A stretch of 64,000 nt of DNA, taken from positions 214,713 through 278,712 of the forward strand of contig PUQB01000200.1 in the NCBI GenBank assembly GCA_003024785.1, in the 5' to 3' direction. This stretch comes from Selaginella tamariscina. Its lineage: Eukaryota; Streptophyta; Lycopodiopsida; Selaginellales; Selaginellaceae. Positions within the stretch are counted from its first letter, which is position 1, and every line of letters starts with the position of its first letter. Below the pieces are notes generated by a model. It had not been told where the DNA came from. It worked only from the letters and a program-made list of their open reading frames with translations, and made no database searches. Position numbers and translations under genes: made by a program. This document shows, one piece after another, positions 34,670-46,768 of this stretch.

Positions 34670-35835
34670 TTAACAGCCAGCAGCCTTCAAGAAGTTAGGA
34701 AGCTTATTTGGCATCCAACTCCATTCTAAATCCTTAAGAAAAGAAAAATAAATGTATATATACTATAAATACCTATAGCTCATACATGTGTATTTGATAT
34801 GTATCTCCTTCATGTGTGTATGTAGAAATGTAGAAGTATATTGTTATTACACAACAAGTTACACACACGCACACACGCACCTCAGTATCAATCCTCGTGA
34901 CAATAGACATCTTAGACAGGAGAGAGAGAGTGAACTTTCAACCTGTCTCGTCCGGTGTAAATTCTTTTGTAAATGTGTTAATTGTATTAATACTACCAAT
35001 TATTAATTAAGATTAACAATATTAATGTGTGAGTGTGTGTATTGTGCACAACATACCTCGAAGTGGACGTCTGTAACCAAATAAGAATAGCTAAACAAAT
35101 ATACCGTATAAAATCAAATATACCGTATAAAATCATTAGTTATACCTTTGACAGTGTCAGAGCGGAAGTGTGAGCGAGGATTCTCTTTCATGGTTGCTTG
35201 AACGAAGATATTCGAAAGAATATAATATGCTTGAGCACCATTCGACCATCTCCTGCAAACACAAACTATGTGAGGACGTGTGTGTATGCATGTATGTAAC
35301 CACGTGTATATCTACATATATGTCAGGGATACACATGTATATATGCATGTAAATGTGATGCTTGCTTATCAACACGTACAATCTCTACACGATTATATGT
35401 ACATACTAAATGTAATGAATATGCCGGAGACACGTAGAGATGCGTGGTTCTTAGTGCATGTTATACGTATATTAATTGCGTGTACATAATAATATAGTAT
35501 TCTGCTTAACTATCTAATCTATCTAATACGAAGGGATCAAACATGTAACACACACACACACACACACGTACCCGTTTATTGAATGCCATAGCTGTTGGTA
35601 CACGAGAAAGAGATTTGATATCAGTTACAACGTTAACCGTGTCACCATTCGAAGGTTCAGAGTTTAGCAAAACGGAGAATATATGATGACAATAAAGCCG
35701 GGTCTCAATGTCGTTATGCATCATCCCGCGTAGGAGTTGGTATAGCAAAGCTTCTGGAAAAACCTCCATAGACTCATTAGACTTTTATACAGATATATAC
35801 ACGTGTGTGTGTTTCTAAGCTCGTATATTTTCATA

Positions 35836-35903
<68 letters not shown>

Positions 35904-36850
35904 CACACACACACACACACACACATGAATGTATGCAGACACAGGTGTTTAACTATAAAACACGCTATGTATGTGTGTCTGTGTGTATACATAACGCTAC
36001 CTTAGCATCGGGATTAGGAAGTGAATCCACAATGTGTGCAAGAATAGCCATTGTTGCAACTGTCGTTCTGGCTATGACGTAGTCGGATGAAAGCTTCTCC
36101 AATATAACTGCCATCTGACCCAGTATATCTGAAACGTAAACATACCAGAAAAAAGAAACATGTTAGTGTTAAAAAATAAAATATACATATATTGACAGTT
36201 TACACATGTATTTCGTTATCGATAATAGCATCAACGTAGACGTATTTGTGCATATACATGTGTAGATATACATATATATACATACATACACATATATAGA
36301 GAGAGAGGCATGCACAAACATGTATTGTACACACACACGCATACGCATGCACATTCATACACATCACTTACACGTCTTGCCAGCTCTATCAAGTACAGTT
36401 GAATTGACAGAAGAAAATCGAGAATATGCACGTCTGGGTTGGAGAGCGGATCTCAAAGATCATCGATGATGGTTACTTCCGAATATACCAATTTGGTTTT
36501 GGAATATCCGCATAAAACCGTAGTAATTTTATTTAGTCTTCAATACAAGGTTTCCACGATCAATGTGTTTTATGAGTGCCCCAAGTATAAGATGCTCATT
36601 ACCGGTATATGTATAATAAGAATAATATATAATATCTAAATACATACCTGTTTTTCTCTACTTGGACGAATATATCCAGAAGAACAAAAGAGCAACTCTA
36701 GATTCATGTGACCACAACTGTTTTGAGTCGTTTATAATGAAAAACTGCATCTAAAACATGGCGTAGTGTCATTGAGTCTTTCCCTAAGCACGCCATGCTT
36801 TTGATACAAATATGTGACCAAAACTTTGTATTTCTGATACAATGTGTATG

Positions 36851-36884
<34 letters not shown>

Positions 36885-37802
36885 GTTTAATGTAAGAAAA
36901 GCACCTGTTTTCCATGTTGAGCTCGATCTTATCTAAGCTTGAGAACTATGGTTTCCCTCAGTTGGAGGGATGACTTCGTAGTTATCCAAAGAAGCAGTCA
37001 CTATTTCATCAAAACTTGCAGGGGTGTGTGAGAAGTTACCCATGAAAAGTAACTACAAACAACCAGCAAGAATGTGTGTGTGTGTGCGCGCGTGTATGAG
37101 TGTGCATAATAAATATTACCATTGCAGAAAGAGCTTGTAAGACAGCCGCACGTAAACTGGGAAAGCTTTGGAATATAGCTCTCCAGATTATGCATGTAAG
37201 TTGTATCAACCTATAGTTCCAATCCACTGTATATATATATCAAGTTCTCTCTCTCTCCATACCTGCTGGTTTATGAACTGTACTAGGGTAAGACATCCAA
37301 GTATACGCATATCATCGTCTTGCTGGACAAGTAGAGCATGAATCATGTTTAAGGCACTAACCGCAAACAGTGGCCTGCATTCAACCGAGTAGGAAATATT
37401 AACCACTATCAAGCTATATATATATATATATATATATAACACAAGTGTGGTAGATTAGTAAGAGCATTCGTGTTAGAATATATATAGAAGTTCCTTTGCT
37501 AAATCCTTCTCTCTCTCAGGCACACACACACGGTCCTTGCACACTTAGTAAACGTAAGCATTATAACTTCAACGTATAAGTAGTGTCGATGCTGTAGCTC
37601 TTTGTAGCCCCTAATCTCCAGCTTTTGGGATTCAAACTGGATTCTTCCGCACGCACACGCATCCACTAATAAGTCACGCACGCACGCACACACCTGCTAT
37701 TTGGGAACAAATCGGCGAGCTGTAGCGCTTCACGGGCTGCCTCGATCTGGCTCGCAAGCATACACACAGATGCCCACACAGGGGCATCACGCGCCTCGAC
37801 AT
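34670..37802 (-). CDS. Plant EFR3-like ARM-repeat protein (SEMI-ROLLED LEAF 2 family)
   Basis: The minus strand starts at ATG 37802 with MSRRVMPLCGHLCVC and RSRQPVKRY, the conserved beginning of plant EFR3-like proteins. The cysteines there are the likely palmitoylation site that ties EFR3 proteins to the plasma membrane. Later exons, approximate, include 37520-37650 (RGYKELQ), 37262-37378 (LNMIHALLVQQDDDMRILGC), 36920-37045 (MGNFSHTPASFDEIV), 36003-36128 (ILGQMAVILEKLSSDYVIARTTV) and 35570-35765 (LLYQLLRGMMHNDIETRLYCHHIFSVLL). Others lie at about 35150-35255 and 34878-34925. The last, 34670-34735, ends NFLKAAGC, the family's usual C-terminus. EFR3 recruits phosphatidylinositol 4-kinase III alpha to the plasma membrane in yeast and animals. 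In the exon at about 37130-37197, YMHNLESYIPKLSQ and LRAAVLQALSAM lie in different frames, so a deletion or sequence error may be present there. Confidence 0.8.
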
Positions 37803-38534
37803 GATCCCCTCCTCTCCTGCCAACTAAAGCCCTAGCCTTAACCTCTGTATATATATATTGTCACTATATAGTTACTAAACAAAACATTAATTAAATATGT
37901 AATTTCTGGCTATGCATGCGCGCACGCGAACACACACACACACACACACGGAGACAAGTAACATTATACCACCTTTGCTTCTCCCATTTCTTTAAACTTT
38001 CCTGAAAAATGAACCATTACTTGTTGTAAGACGATGCAGCACAGCAGCGCTTACAACTTAGACCTTCATAACATAAACTAATATTATCATTAGACACATA
38101 CATACATACATATACACACACATATATATGTATGTATGTACAAGTGCAGATGACAACTTATGTTATTTGTTTTGACTGATGTAATGTTGAAAACAATATT
38201 AACGCAATGTGGTTATGACTGAGGACATTAATCGTTGAAGCCATGGATTCGATTCTTATGAAAATAATATTATTGGCTCATATTGAAGCTTTTAATTTTG
38301 ATGTTTATACGTACACCAAAGAAAGAAACTAACCATTGAATTAAGCATGTATGTCAGATTTAACTTCACTTCTAATGTTGTCAAACAATGATACGCCAGA
38401 AGAAGACTGAACAGCTGTATTTTTTAATTCATAAAGATAAGAATATTCTTTTTAAATGTTGACCGTTAAATTAGGTTTGTTTAATCTTCAAGTAAATTCA
38501 TAAACAAGCGAATCAGCATGTTAAATTGAGGATA

Positions 38535-39445
38535 AAGAATGAAAACTGTGTATAAAATCCATCTCAATTGTAAGCTCTTTATAATGAATATTTGATTTTA
38601 AATATATTATTGCAGTAAACATTGACCTTATCCACATACATCATTCCTATTTTTATGTTGAATTTCACAAAGTTATTACCTAAATACTATGTACTTACAA
38701 TAGTGAAGATTATTGTTTTATACAACCTACCTTCTAATGAACTAAATCATACAAATTTTGTATAGATTCTTCAAAAAAAAAATGGTTTTTAGAATATGAC
38801 GATGCCAAGAATATTCAATTTAGGGTTTATAATTGTGTAAACTTGAAATTATAATTGTGTTTTATATAACACTTCAATTGTTTAATAACTATTCAGGATA
38901 ATTGTGTAACCTAAAGTCTAATTATGAAGACTAATTATGAATAAGTAAATTCTAAAGAACCAACACACTAATATGAATAGAAGAAATGAAAATTATGTAT
39001 AGAGTCCATCCCAATTATAAACTCAATCTAATGGGTATTAGATTTTAAATATATTATTGCAATAAATATGTGCCTCATCCATATTTTTCATATATAAATT
39101 ATAGACATCATTTTGACTTTTCTATTCACCAAGTAATAATTTGAGTTATTACTCATCTATACAATTTAGCTTTTAATGAATTAAATTGTAGAAATGACAA
39201 GTTGTTTGTTAGATTCTTCAAAAATGGTTATGAGGATTGCCATGTGTCACGATCTCCATTATGATGCCAAGAATATTCAATTTAGGGTTTAGGGTTTTGT
39301 AGGGTTTTTACAAATTATATAAAATTACACAAATCACTATCTTAATATAGCTTAAAATTTTTGTATTTAAAGTTATTTAAGTGCAAGTTAATTTTTTCAA
39401 TTCACTTGTCATAATATTCTAAGAATATTTGGTTTAGGGTTTAGG
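38535..39445 (+). repeat. Diverged direct duplication ending in TTTAGGG motifs
   Basis: 38535-38830 and 38985-39300 share the order GATTTTAAATATATTATTGCA, ATCCA/ATA, TAATGAA-TAAAT, TAGATTCTTCAAAAA-TGGTT and GATGCCAAGAATATTCAATT, followed by TAGGGTTTA. A third, short copy of the end (AGAATATTTGGTTTAGGGTT) lies at about 39422-39445. The copies are diverged and carry indels. Confidence 0.75.
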
Positions 39446-39850
39446 GTTTTGAAGGGTTAGCTAAGGTTCAAAAATTATAATATTATAAAATTATTAAAAT
39501 CATTATAGTACACTTGTAAAGTAACTACGTAGTTAGTATAAAGTAACTACGGTAAATATGTAGTTACTTTACACACTATGTTAATTTAAATTAAAAATGT
39601 CATATTCTGTTAAAAATATTTAAATGTAATATATTGTATTTTCCAAAGTTCATAATTATTATGTAATTACAATATCTTGCATTTTCACAACAACATAATT
39701 ATACGTCATCTATCATAATTATATCCTTTTTTGTTCAACATGACTAGGGCATTTGCCACTTGCTAAACGATACTAGTGATGAAGTATGCATGTGGGGTTG
39801 ATGTAGTCCAAGCTGCGTGTGACTAAGGCAGTTGGACAATACTATTAGCA

Positions 39851-40129
39851 ATGGAGGCTTTGTCAAAACCAAATGGAAAGTATTATTGGTTTTCACATGA
39901 TGCATATGTGCTTATGCTTAAAAATTGGGTGGCCACTAACCAATGTTTGCACAAATTCTTCAAGCAGATCCAAAGTGAAAAAAAGTGGTGGCATGATTTT
40001 ACCAATGGATGCATAGTCAAGAACAGTGACAAATGTCACTTAAAAGAGTTGGAACGACATGCTAGCTTCATAAAGACGAAAGCTAACATCATGGTGTTTG
40101 AGAATTTGGCATCACAGATGATTATGTGA
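39851..40129 (+). CDS. Uncharacterised 92-codon ORF
   Basis: This ATG-started ORF lies in AT-rich repeat DNA. Its product is rich in Lys, His and aromatic residues (YYWFSHDAYVLMLKNWV, KKWWHDF) and has no motif I recognise. Its length stands out from the surrounding AT-rich sequence. Nearby sequence carries no introns or clear promoter. It could be a fragment of a transposable element protein or chance. I assign no function. Confidence 0.25.
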   Translation: MEALSKPNGKYYWFSHDAYVLMLKNWVATNQCLHKFFKQIQSEKKWWHDFTNGCIVKNSDKCHLKELERHASFIKTKANIMVFENLASQMIM

Positions 40130-40360
40130 AAGCAATGTTGTAGAGATGTTGTGGTGGTATGACCGAAAAGCCATGAAGTGAAGAGAAACAAATAGATGCC
40201 TCTAATTGGCTTGGTTTCTAAGCCAACTAATGTGTTTAGAGAAAGTTGTACTCGGTATGTTACAATCTTTTAAGAACACAAAAGTCTTGATTTGTCAAAG
40301 AGGTTGAAAACACCACCCACCTCCACTTGTGCAGGTATGTTGTAAGTGTGTTAGCAAGGA

Positions 40361-40700
40361 TACAAATAATTATGACCCCAGCTAAATTATGATTAGCAAC
40401 AATTATGTATAAAAACATTATGATTATGTATACTATACAAAATAGTAATGTTTGTTTTCAAAAAGAATACACATGCGATTAATTATGAAGCATTAATTGT
40501 GAATCCAGACATAAATATTTATGACATCAATTAAATTATCATCAAAGATGATTATGTAAAAATGGTGTATACCATACAAAATAATGATATTTATGTTTAA
40601 AAAGAATCCACATGCAATTTCTTATGAAAGCTTAATTATGAATTGGGATATAAATAATTATGTTCCCAATTAAATTGTGATCAATAATAATTATGAACAT
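40361..40700 (+). repeat. Tandem repeat with about 140-150 bp period
   Basis: The text ATAAATAATTATG-CCAATTAAATTATGAT-A begins at about 40361, 40511 and 40650. In between, each unit repeats TATACCATACAAAATA-TGAT, TTTAAAAAGAATCCACATGC and TTATGAA-GC-TTAATTATGAAT. The units are diverged. Confidence 0.75.
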
Positions 40701-42537
40701 AAAGTTGTTATTGCGCACATTAAAAGGATTAACTGTGTTTGTTTGTGTCTAAGATGGGGTTCATTATGTACTCATACTACTGTAAAATTGTGGTTGTTTA
40801 CTTTTGTTTTGCTTATGTTTTTTGTGAGATAATAGTAGTTGGAGTAGAAACAATTGTGAATTTGTTAAAATAATTAGTTCTTGCATAGTACTAAATAATT
40901 ATAACAATAAGTCAAATATGAAATTAAGAAGTTGTTTTTACATAATCGCCAAATATTTTACATAGGTAGTCTTCACAAAATTGCTAAAGCTCTTTATGCC
41001 AAAATCTTTGCAAAACAATTGCATCATCTTCAATTGACTTTCAAAATTGTATATGTTGTTGTACATCAAAATCTCCTTCATTTCTAACAATCTTTAAAAA
41101 CTTTTTTACATAATGCAGCACATAAACTCCACAATCATCCGTGTTCATCTATTATGGACTAAGTACCGTATGATAGTTTAGTTACAAATTGGGAACTGCT
41201 AATCTCAATTTAGTAACCTCAGCTTGTAAAAAGCATGAATAAACAAATAATTAACCTAAACACATACACAAAAAATTACCTCTAAAGCAATTTGCAAAAT
41301 TTTAAAAAGACATATACTTGCAGGCTTATGAGTGTATTGAATTGAATTCATGTAATAAATATCACATGAATTTGATTTAAATTCAACAATAGCCAAGCTC
41401 TAATGATGACTACATGAAAAAAAAAACTTATTTTAATCATAATCATTGAATTAAAGATAAAGCACAACAACTACTTTACATGTATTGAAAATAAAAGGTG
41501 CCTTGTCATATCTTTTTCAAGTTTTAGCCATCCCAACATGTGTTTATAATATCATTTCAAAACGAAGCTATAACATATTCAGTTGTTATAATAATTAAAA
41601 GATGGTTAATCAAGGCCAACATATCTTATTCAAACACCTATAAAATATTAAACATTAAACAATATTTTACGTATTATGTTGCCACTTTGATGCAACCATT
41701 GATGGGGTGTTTTAATGAATAGATTTAGAATTGACATTTTCAGTGCAGGCTTACTAAATTTTTTTGACTTTTTAACAACCTCTATTGCTTTAATCATCTG
41801 CCACCTGCACATATATTTAATAAAATTCATAAATAAAAGACAAATTGTACCTCTTTATCTTTAACATCAACTGGTACATAATTTGATTTGTGTTGTGTTG
41901 TGTTCAGGGGCTTGTAATGCTATTAAATGCTTTTTTTGCTCCTCAACAACCTCAGGAACAGAAACCTCCAAATTAAAGTGTCATGAGTACTCAAGAAAAT
42001 CTTAAAAAGAAATATAAATTGTACCTCATTTTCTTTGGGAACTTGAATCGGTAAAGTATCTGCTTTAACTATTGTGCCTTTTACAGTATGCTCATCTAAT
42101 GATAATGGCTCTTCAGACTTCATTTGAAGCTCCTCTGCAGACTCCATTTGAAGCTCCTCTGCAGATCTTTCACTTTTCTTCATGTTTTCTATGTCGCTCC
42201 TCTCGTAAAAGTAAGTCTTCTTGAATAGTTCGTATAAACCACTTGCCCTTGTACTATAATAATAGAAAAGGTAACAATTAACCCAAATACATACACAATT
42301 AATTGTTAGTAGTACACAATTAACCCAAACACAATCAATAGAAGATAATTAACCTAGACACAATCAATATCCTCCTAGACACAATCAACCCACACAATCA
42401 ACATATCACAATCAACCCAAACCTATGACACAATCAACTAAGCTATGAACATAATCAATTCAAATCCGACGTTTATTTTACAATTTTGTTCTCAAAATCT
42501 AAAGTTTACCTCTTTTTTTTTTAATTTTTTTTATCGA

Positions 42538-44316
42538 TGTAGAAGAATCCTTTCATTACAAAAGTTTGGGTGTTATCTTCATGAACTTTCGTGGCCTATT
42601 TTGTCATAGTTTTTACTATGACTCGACCCTTTACTTTGGACGTTGACTGTGGTTACCTACTGTACTATGTTGACGGACCCTAGATGTAGTGAGAAACACC
42701 CCGCTTAGTGCACTTAGGTGTTTAAGGGTAGTCCGGCCGGCTATCTTTAATGTCGCGAGAAACTCTAAGCGAAGGTAGCACTTACCTTCTAGAAAACCCA
42801 CCCCCGATTTTGACGTCCTAGTTAAGATGAGTTTGGCATGTTAATAGGGTTAAGAACACCCCTAGGGTTGACCTAACCCTAGGGTTGCCCTAACCCACGC
42901 CCTAAAACCCCCACCCCCCTTGGTTAGGGTTTAGGGGTAGGGTTAGTGTGCAAACTCATCTCATTAACTAAGGGGCTGGCATTTAGTGCCAGCCCACTAA
43001 CACATATAGGAAAAGGGGGGGGGGGGCTCCGTCACATAAATAAGGTAGAGTATACGTAGGAGAGCTCCTGGGTTCATGACTGAGTTCGTTGCTCTTCTGC
43101 CGGTGCAAGCTTCAGCTTGTGTCGTTAAGGTACAACCCTCTGTTGTACCGCCCTAACTTCCAACGATAGGGGTACGTCCCACCTTCGGGTAGCTTACCCT
43201 TAACGTTGGCGAATCCATGCCTGGGAGGACTTGTCGGATGCACGTTCCAAGAAGCAGAGGTTGAGGCTTGTCTCCAGCCTCCTCCTCCATGTCAAGCTAG
43301 GAGCAACACTCACAGCTAACCAGGCACGTTCGTGTCCTTGTCCAACTGTGGTGTGGGTTCTTGATTGACAGGTTTCCTTACCGAGTCTTGAGGGATAATT
43401 GAGGGGTTCTAGAGTTGGCATTTAGAGCCACGTTTGTGGCACTTGGTGCAACTCTTGAATCTAAGGGCTATGGCATGATAGCCCACATCGGGAAGGCAGT
43501 GTCACATGGAGATGTGACACTGGGCTAAACGTCACATGGTACAACGCCTGAGGCACGCCCTTTGGGGTTATGTCATGGGCTTGTTGCTAAGGGGTTGGAT
43601 ACTCTAGCAAACAGACATGCTTGTGCTTGCACTAGGGTGCTAAGCCTTGGGCATCCGCTCAAGGGAGGTTAGGTCTCATAACTAGGTGTGCTTTGGCACA
43701 CTTGGCTAGGGGAGTGTTCTCCTTGGAATCAAGGGTTGAACAACCTAAGCATGTTAGCAGAGCCCTTTCGTGAGGCACTCGCAAGGTCATGTGCTTAGGG
43801 TTATTCCAAACTAGCCTTAGGGAGTTTGCTTAGCAGAACACTCGTGTTTGCCTACGGCGCACACTCGTGTCCTCACTAAGTACAGGTCTAGGGTATAACT
43901 TGGCCACTCAAACCCATAGGGGTTAGTCGTGGTTCAGGGTACCCCTTGTTGCCCTAAAGGGGTTGTACTCCGGATGAGGGTGATTCCTCAAGGGGTAAGT
44001 GACGATGCCTTAGCTTTATCAGGGGTATGTGTGGAACACACGTCTCCTTGATGGGGTTAGGGCATGAGCCTATCTAGGTCTTTAGGGCAAGACCCTAAGT
44101 CAACTAGGGTTATCCCTCAAGGGTTTGGGGTAGACATTCTAGGGAGACTTAGGCTAAACCCTAAGTCTCCTGTCCACTTGGGCATTAGAGTCTAACCCTA
44201 GGGGTCGTTGGGGTTGTTCTAGGAAACTTAACGTTGCTCACACAGGGTGATGACGCCGAATGGCCACCCGGCAGCCACGTGTTGCCACGTGTTGGCCCTT
44301 TAAGTTAAAACTCTGA
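42538..44316 (-). mobile_element. GC-rich LTR-like block of a Ty3/gypsy-type element (probable solo LTR)
   Basis: This block of about 1.7 kb is much richer in GC than its flanks and has no coding frame. Two parts recur at the decayed retrotransposon near 51-54 kb. 42600-42860 matches 53760-54030 in inverse, and 43150-44260 matches 50855-51760 in direct orientation. At both recurrences the shared sequence follows reverse-transcriptase coding in the same relative direction. That places the LTR on the minus strand. A TATA-like sequence (CTTATTTATGTGACGG, minus strand) lies near 43030-43045. No gag or pol adjoins it, so it is probably a solo LTR. The ends are approximate, and I could not confirm a target-site duplication. 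Confidence 0.65.
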
Positions 44317-46768
44317 CATATTTGACTTTTCCCAATTTTGATGTAGAGATTTTGCATGAGTTGCTCACTTGAAATAAAAATTAATAATTACAAAGTTGCT
44401 ACTTACTTTGCAACATCTTTGCATTTCATTTTACACTATTTGTAATGTCGTAAAATACTCCATCTGCATTTTAAATTGCGATTCTAAAAGGATGAGACAA
44501 AGCTCCAAAGGGATCAAAATGAGGCATTTTTTAAACTCGTTATAAGGCACCTAGGTAGAATGAAGTTAACAAGTGGGAAAGCGAGAAAATAAGGTAGGCA
44601 AGAGCAAGATCAAGATCCCCTTTTAGAGGGATCAACAAGAAAACCTAAAAATGCAAAAATCTTAAATTTAAAAGGTATATTTTACCACAACTAGTTTAAA
44701 AAGTGTATTTTGTCACAACATGAATATATTCACAAACAAGGAGGCAGTCTAATGAGGTGTAATCATTCACAATTATGCATAAGAAAAATTCACAATTTTT
44801 AATCTTAAGTTTTTTCACAATTAACAACTGGGAAATGACCCATTATTTGTCATAACAATTCACAATTATCATAAGGTTTTTTCACAATTAAAACACGGAC
44901 AATCAACCCATGGAGATTATGGTTACATCACGTTAGGGATGTTAATTATTTAGTACATAAAAAGACACGCACAAACACACACACTGAGTAGAAAGAGAGA
45001 GAGATTGTGTGCACAATTACATGCATTCATACATATAAATATTTTTATGATTCTACTATTAGGGTTATCCTCTTCATAATGCAAAAATTGATGTAATTAG
45101 AGTATATATAAGTTATATAACTACATAGTATATGTATATGTTACATGTATGTATTTATGTATTCTATAGATCAAAGATGCATGAGTATTAATATGTATAA
45201 ACAATGTCTTTAGATGTATTTACATTATATAGTGTATATAGACACACACGCACCCCACATACACAAGCATATATATGGTTTACATGAATGAAATCTTCAA
45301 CATTGGTGCTTTTGAGTGCAAACTTATATACAATTTTGATAACAAGCTTAAGATTTGAGGAAATTACCATGTTTTTACACTTTTTAATATAGATAAGTTC
45401 TTATTAAAAATCGCGAGGCTCCACTTTTAATGCATTTGCCCATTTCTTGAATGTTGGTTTGTGCCCAAGTTATTTTTTCTATGGTTGCCTTCAACTTTTT
45501 TATCTTTGTATGTTCTTATTAAAAATATAATTGTATATGTGCATGTATGTTATGTTGTTCTTTTACACAATTTTGGTTTATACAGTCACAAATTGATTTG
45601 TTACTTTGGGGTTTGTTAAATTCTTTTAACATCTCTTCCTTAAAATAAATGAGGAGTTTATTTTTCTATCTTTGATACCTTCATCTCATAAAGTCTTTCT
45701 TTGCCTTGTTTAACCCTTCAACCTTAGGAGGTTTACCTTGCTTTTTTCTACTATTTTCTTTTTGAATCTCCTGCAATACAAATAAAAAAAAAAAAAAATA
45801 AAAATGAAAAAGAGAGCATTTGCACATTGGATTGATAAAAAAGATTAATTAGCAACCACCACATGCTGTGACATCTTAAATGATAATACCATCTCTAACC
45901 CTAAAAAAGTCTCACAAGCTCATGCACATTTACAAATTGTGCATCCATTCTGATAATTTAAGAAAACAAGCAAAAACTTAATAATAACTAACAAATTAAA
46001 TTATAATCACTTTATGCATGATAGTTATATAATTATAAAAATTACCTAGTTGTTTGGTTATCACTAAAAACTGCCATGTAAGTGCCACATAAGTGCCATG
46101 TAAGATCCTGAATTTTAAATAACTAATGAGTGAAAAATAAATTACCGAAAAAATAAATAATTTATTAAAATTTAATTAATTAAGGCAATTAATTACCTAC
46201 TAATGAAAAGTGGGCCTTAATTAACTTTGGCACGGCATGATATGCTTATTATATGAAACTTACTATGTTATTATCAAATTGTATATAATTGTTAAAAAAT
46301 CCTCAACATTACTTAGCATTCTCTTCAAATACTCATATATATGCATGTTATCTTATTAGAAAATTGTTGTAGACCATATCACCACAAATGTACGAAGGAC
46401 AATACCCAATAATTACATAGAAAATGGTAAATATAATTTATTAAATCAATAATTACATAGAAATGGTAAATATAATTTATTAAATCACCCTTTAAATGTT
46501 TTTGAATTTGTTAAATACAAAAAACGACTTTTTAAAAATTTAATGTATATGTGACCCGTAATAAAAACGAAAATAAATAAATGTCAAGATAAATGTGTTA
46601 ATGAAAACTTATGTAATAAAGAGATTTCAAATACTTTATTCATTTATAACCTTATATACAGGACAGGCATTGAGACCAGATCACTATATATATATATAAT
46701 GAGAAATATAAAGTTACTTCATTATGTATAATGAAGACTTGAAACTCCATCAGTTTGTACATGTGTGC
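44317..46768. other. AT-rich intergenic DNA
   Basis: AT-rich sequence with repeated TTCACAATTA-like words at about 44750-44900. Small tandem words GTGCCACATAAGTGCCATGTAAG lie at 46080-46103. A direct repeat, CAATAATTACATAGAAA-TGGTAAATATAATTTATTAAATCA, occurs at about 46409-46447 and 46447-46486. No gene was recognised. Confidence 0.6.

Larger units (their letters stand above)
37803..42535. other. AT-rich repeat-bearing intergenic DNA
   Basis: This is mostly AT-rich sequence without recognised genes. It includes two diverged direct copies of a block of about 300 bp (38535-38830 and 38985-39300), a tandem array at 40361-40700 and several TTTAGGG-like motifs near 38820, 39290 and 39435. One ATG-started ORF of 92 codons (39851-40129) is listed separately. 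Confidence 0.6.

Noticed and set aside
38220..38260. tRNA-like T-loop text (GATTCGATTC).
   Set aside because: The surrounding AT-rich sequence does not form matching acceptor and anticodon arms by eye.
42840..42960. A chromosome end or interstitial telomere.
   Set aside because: The CCCTAA-like words are few, degenerate and mixed in orientation. The block matches an LTR-like sequence found elsewhere in the window.
43200..43421. Minus-strand ORF of 73 codons in the GC-rich block.
   Set aside because: It lies in the LTR-like repeat and the other copy does not preserve the frame. No motif was recognised.
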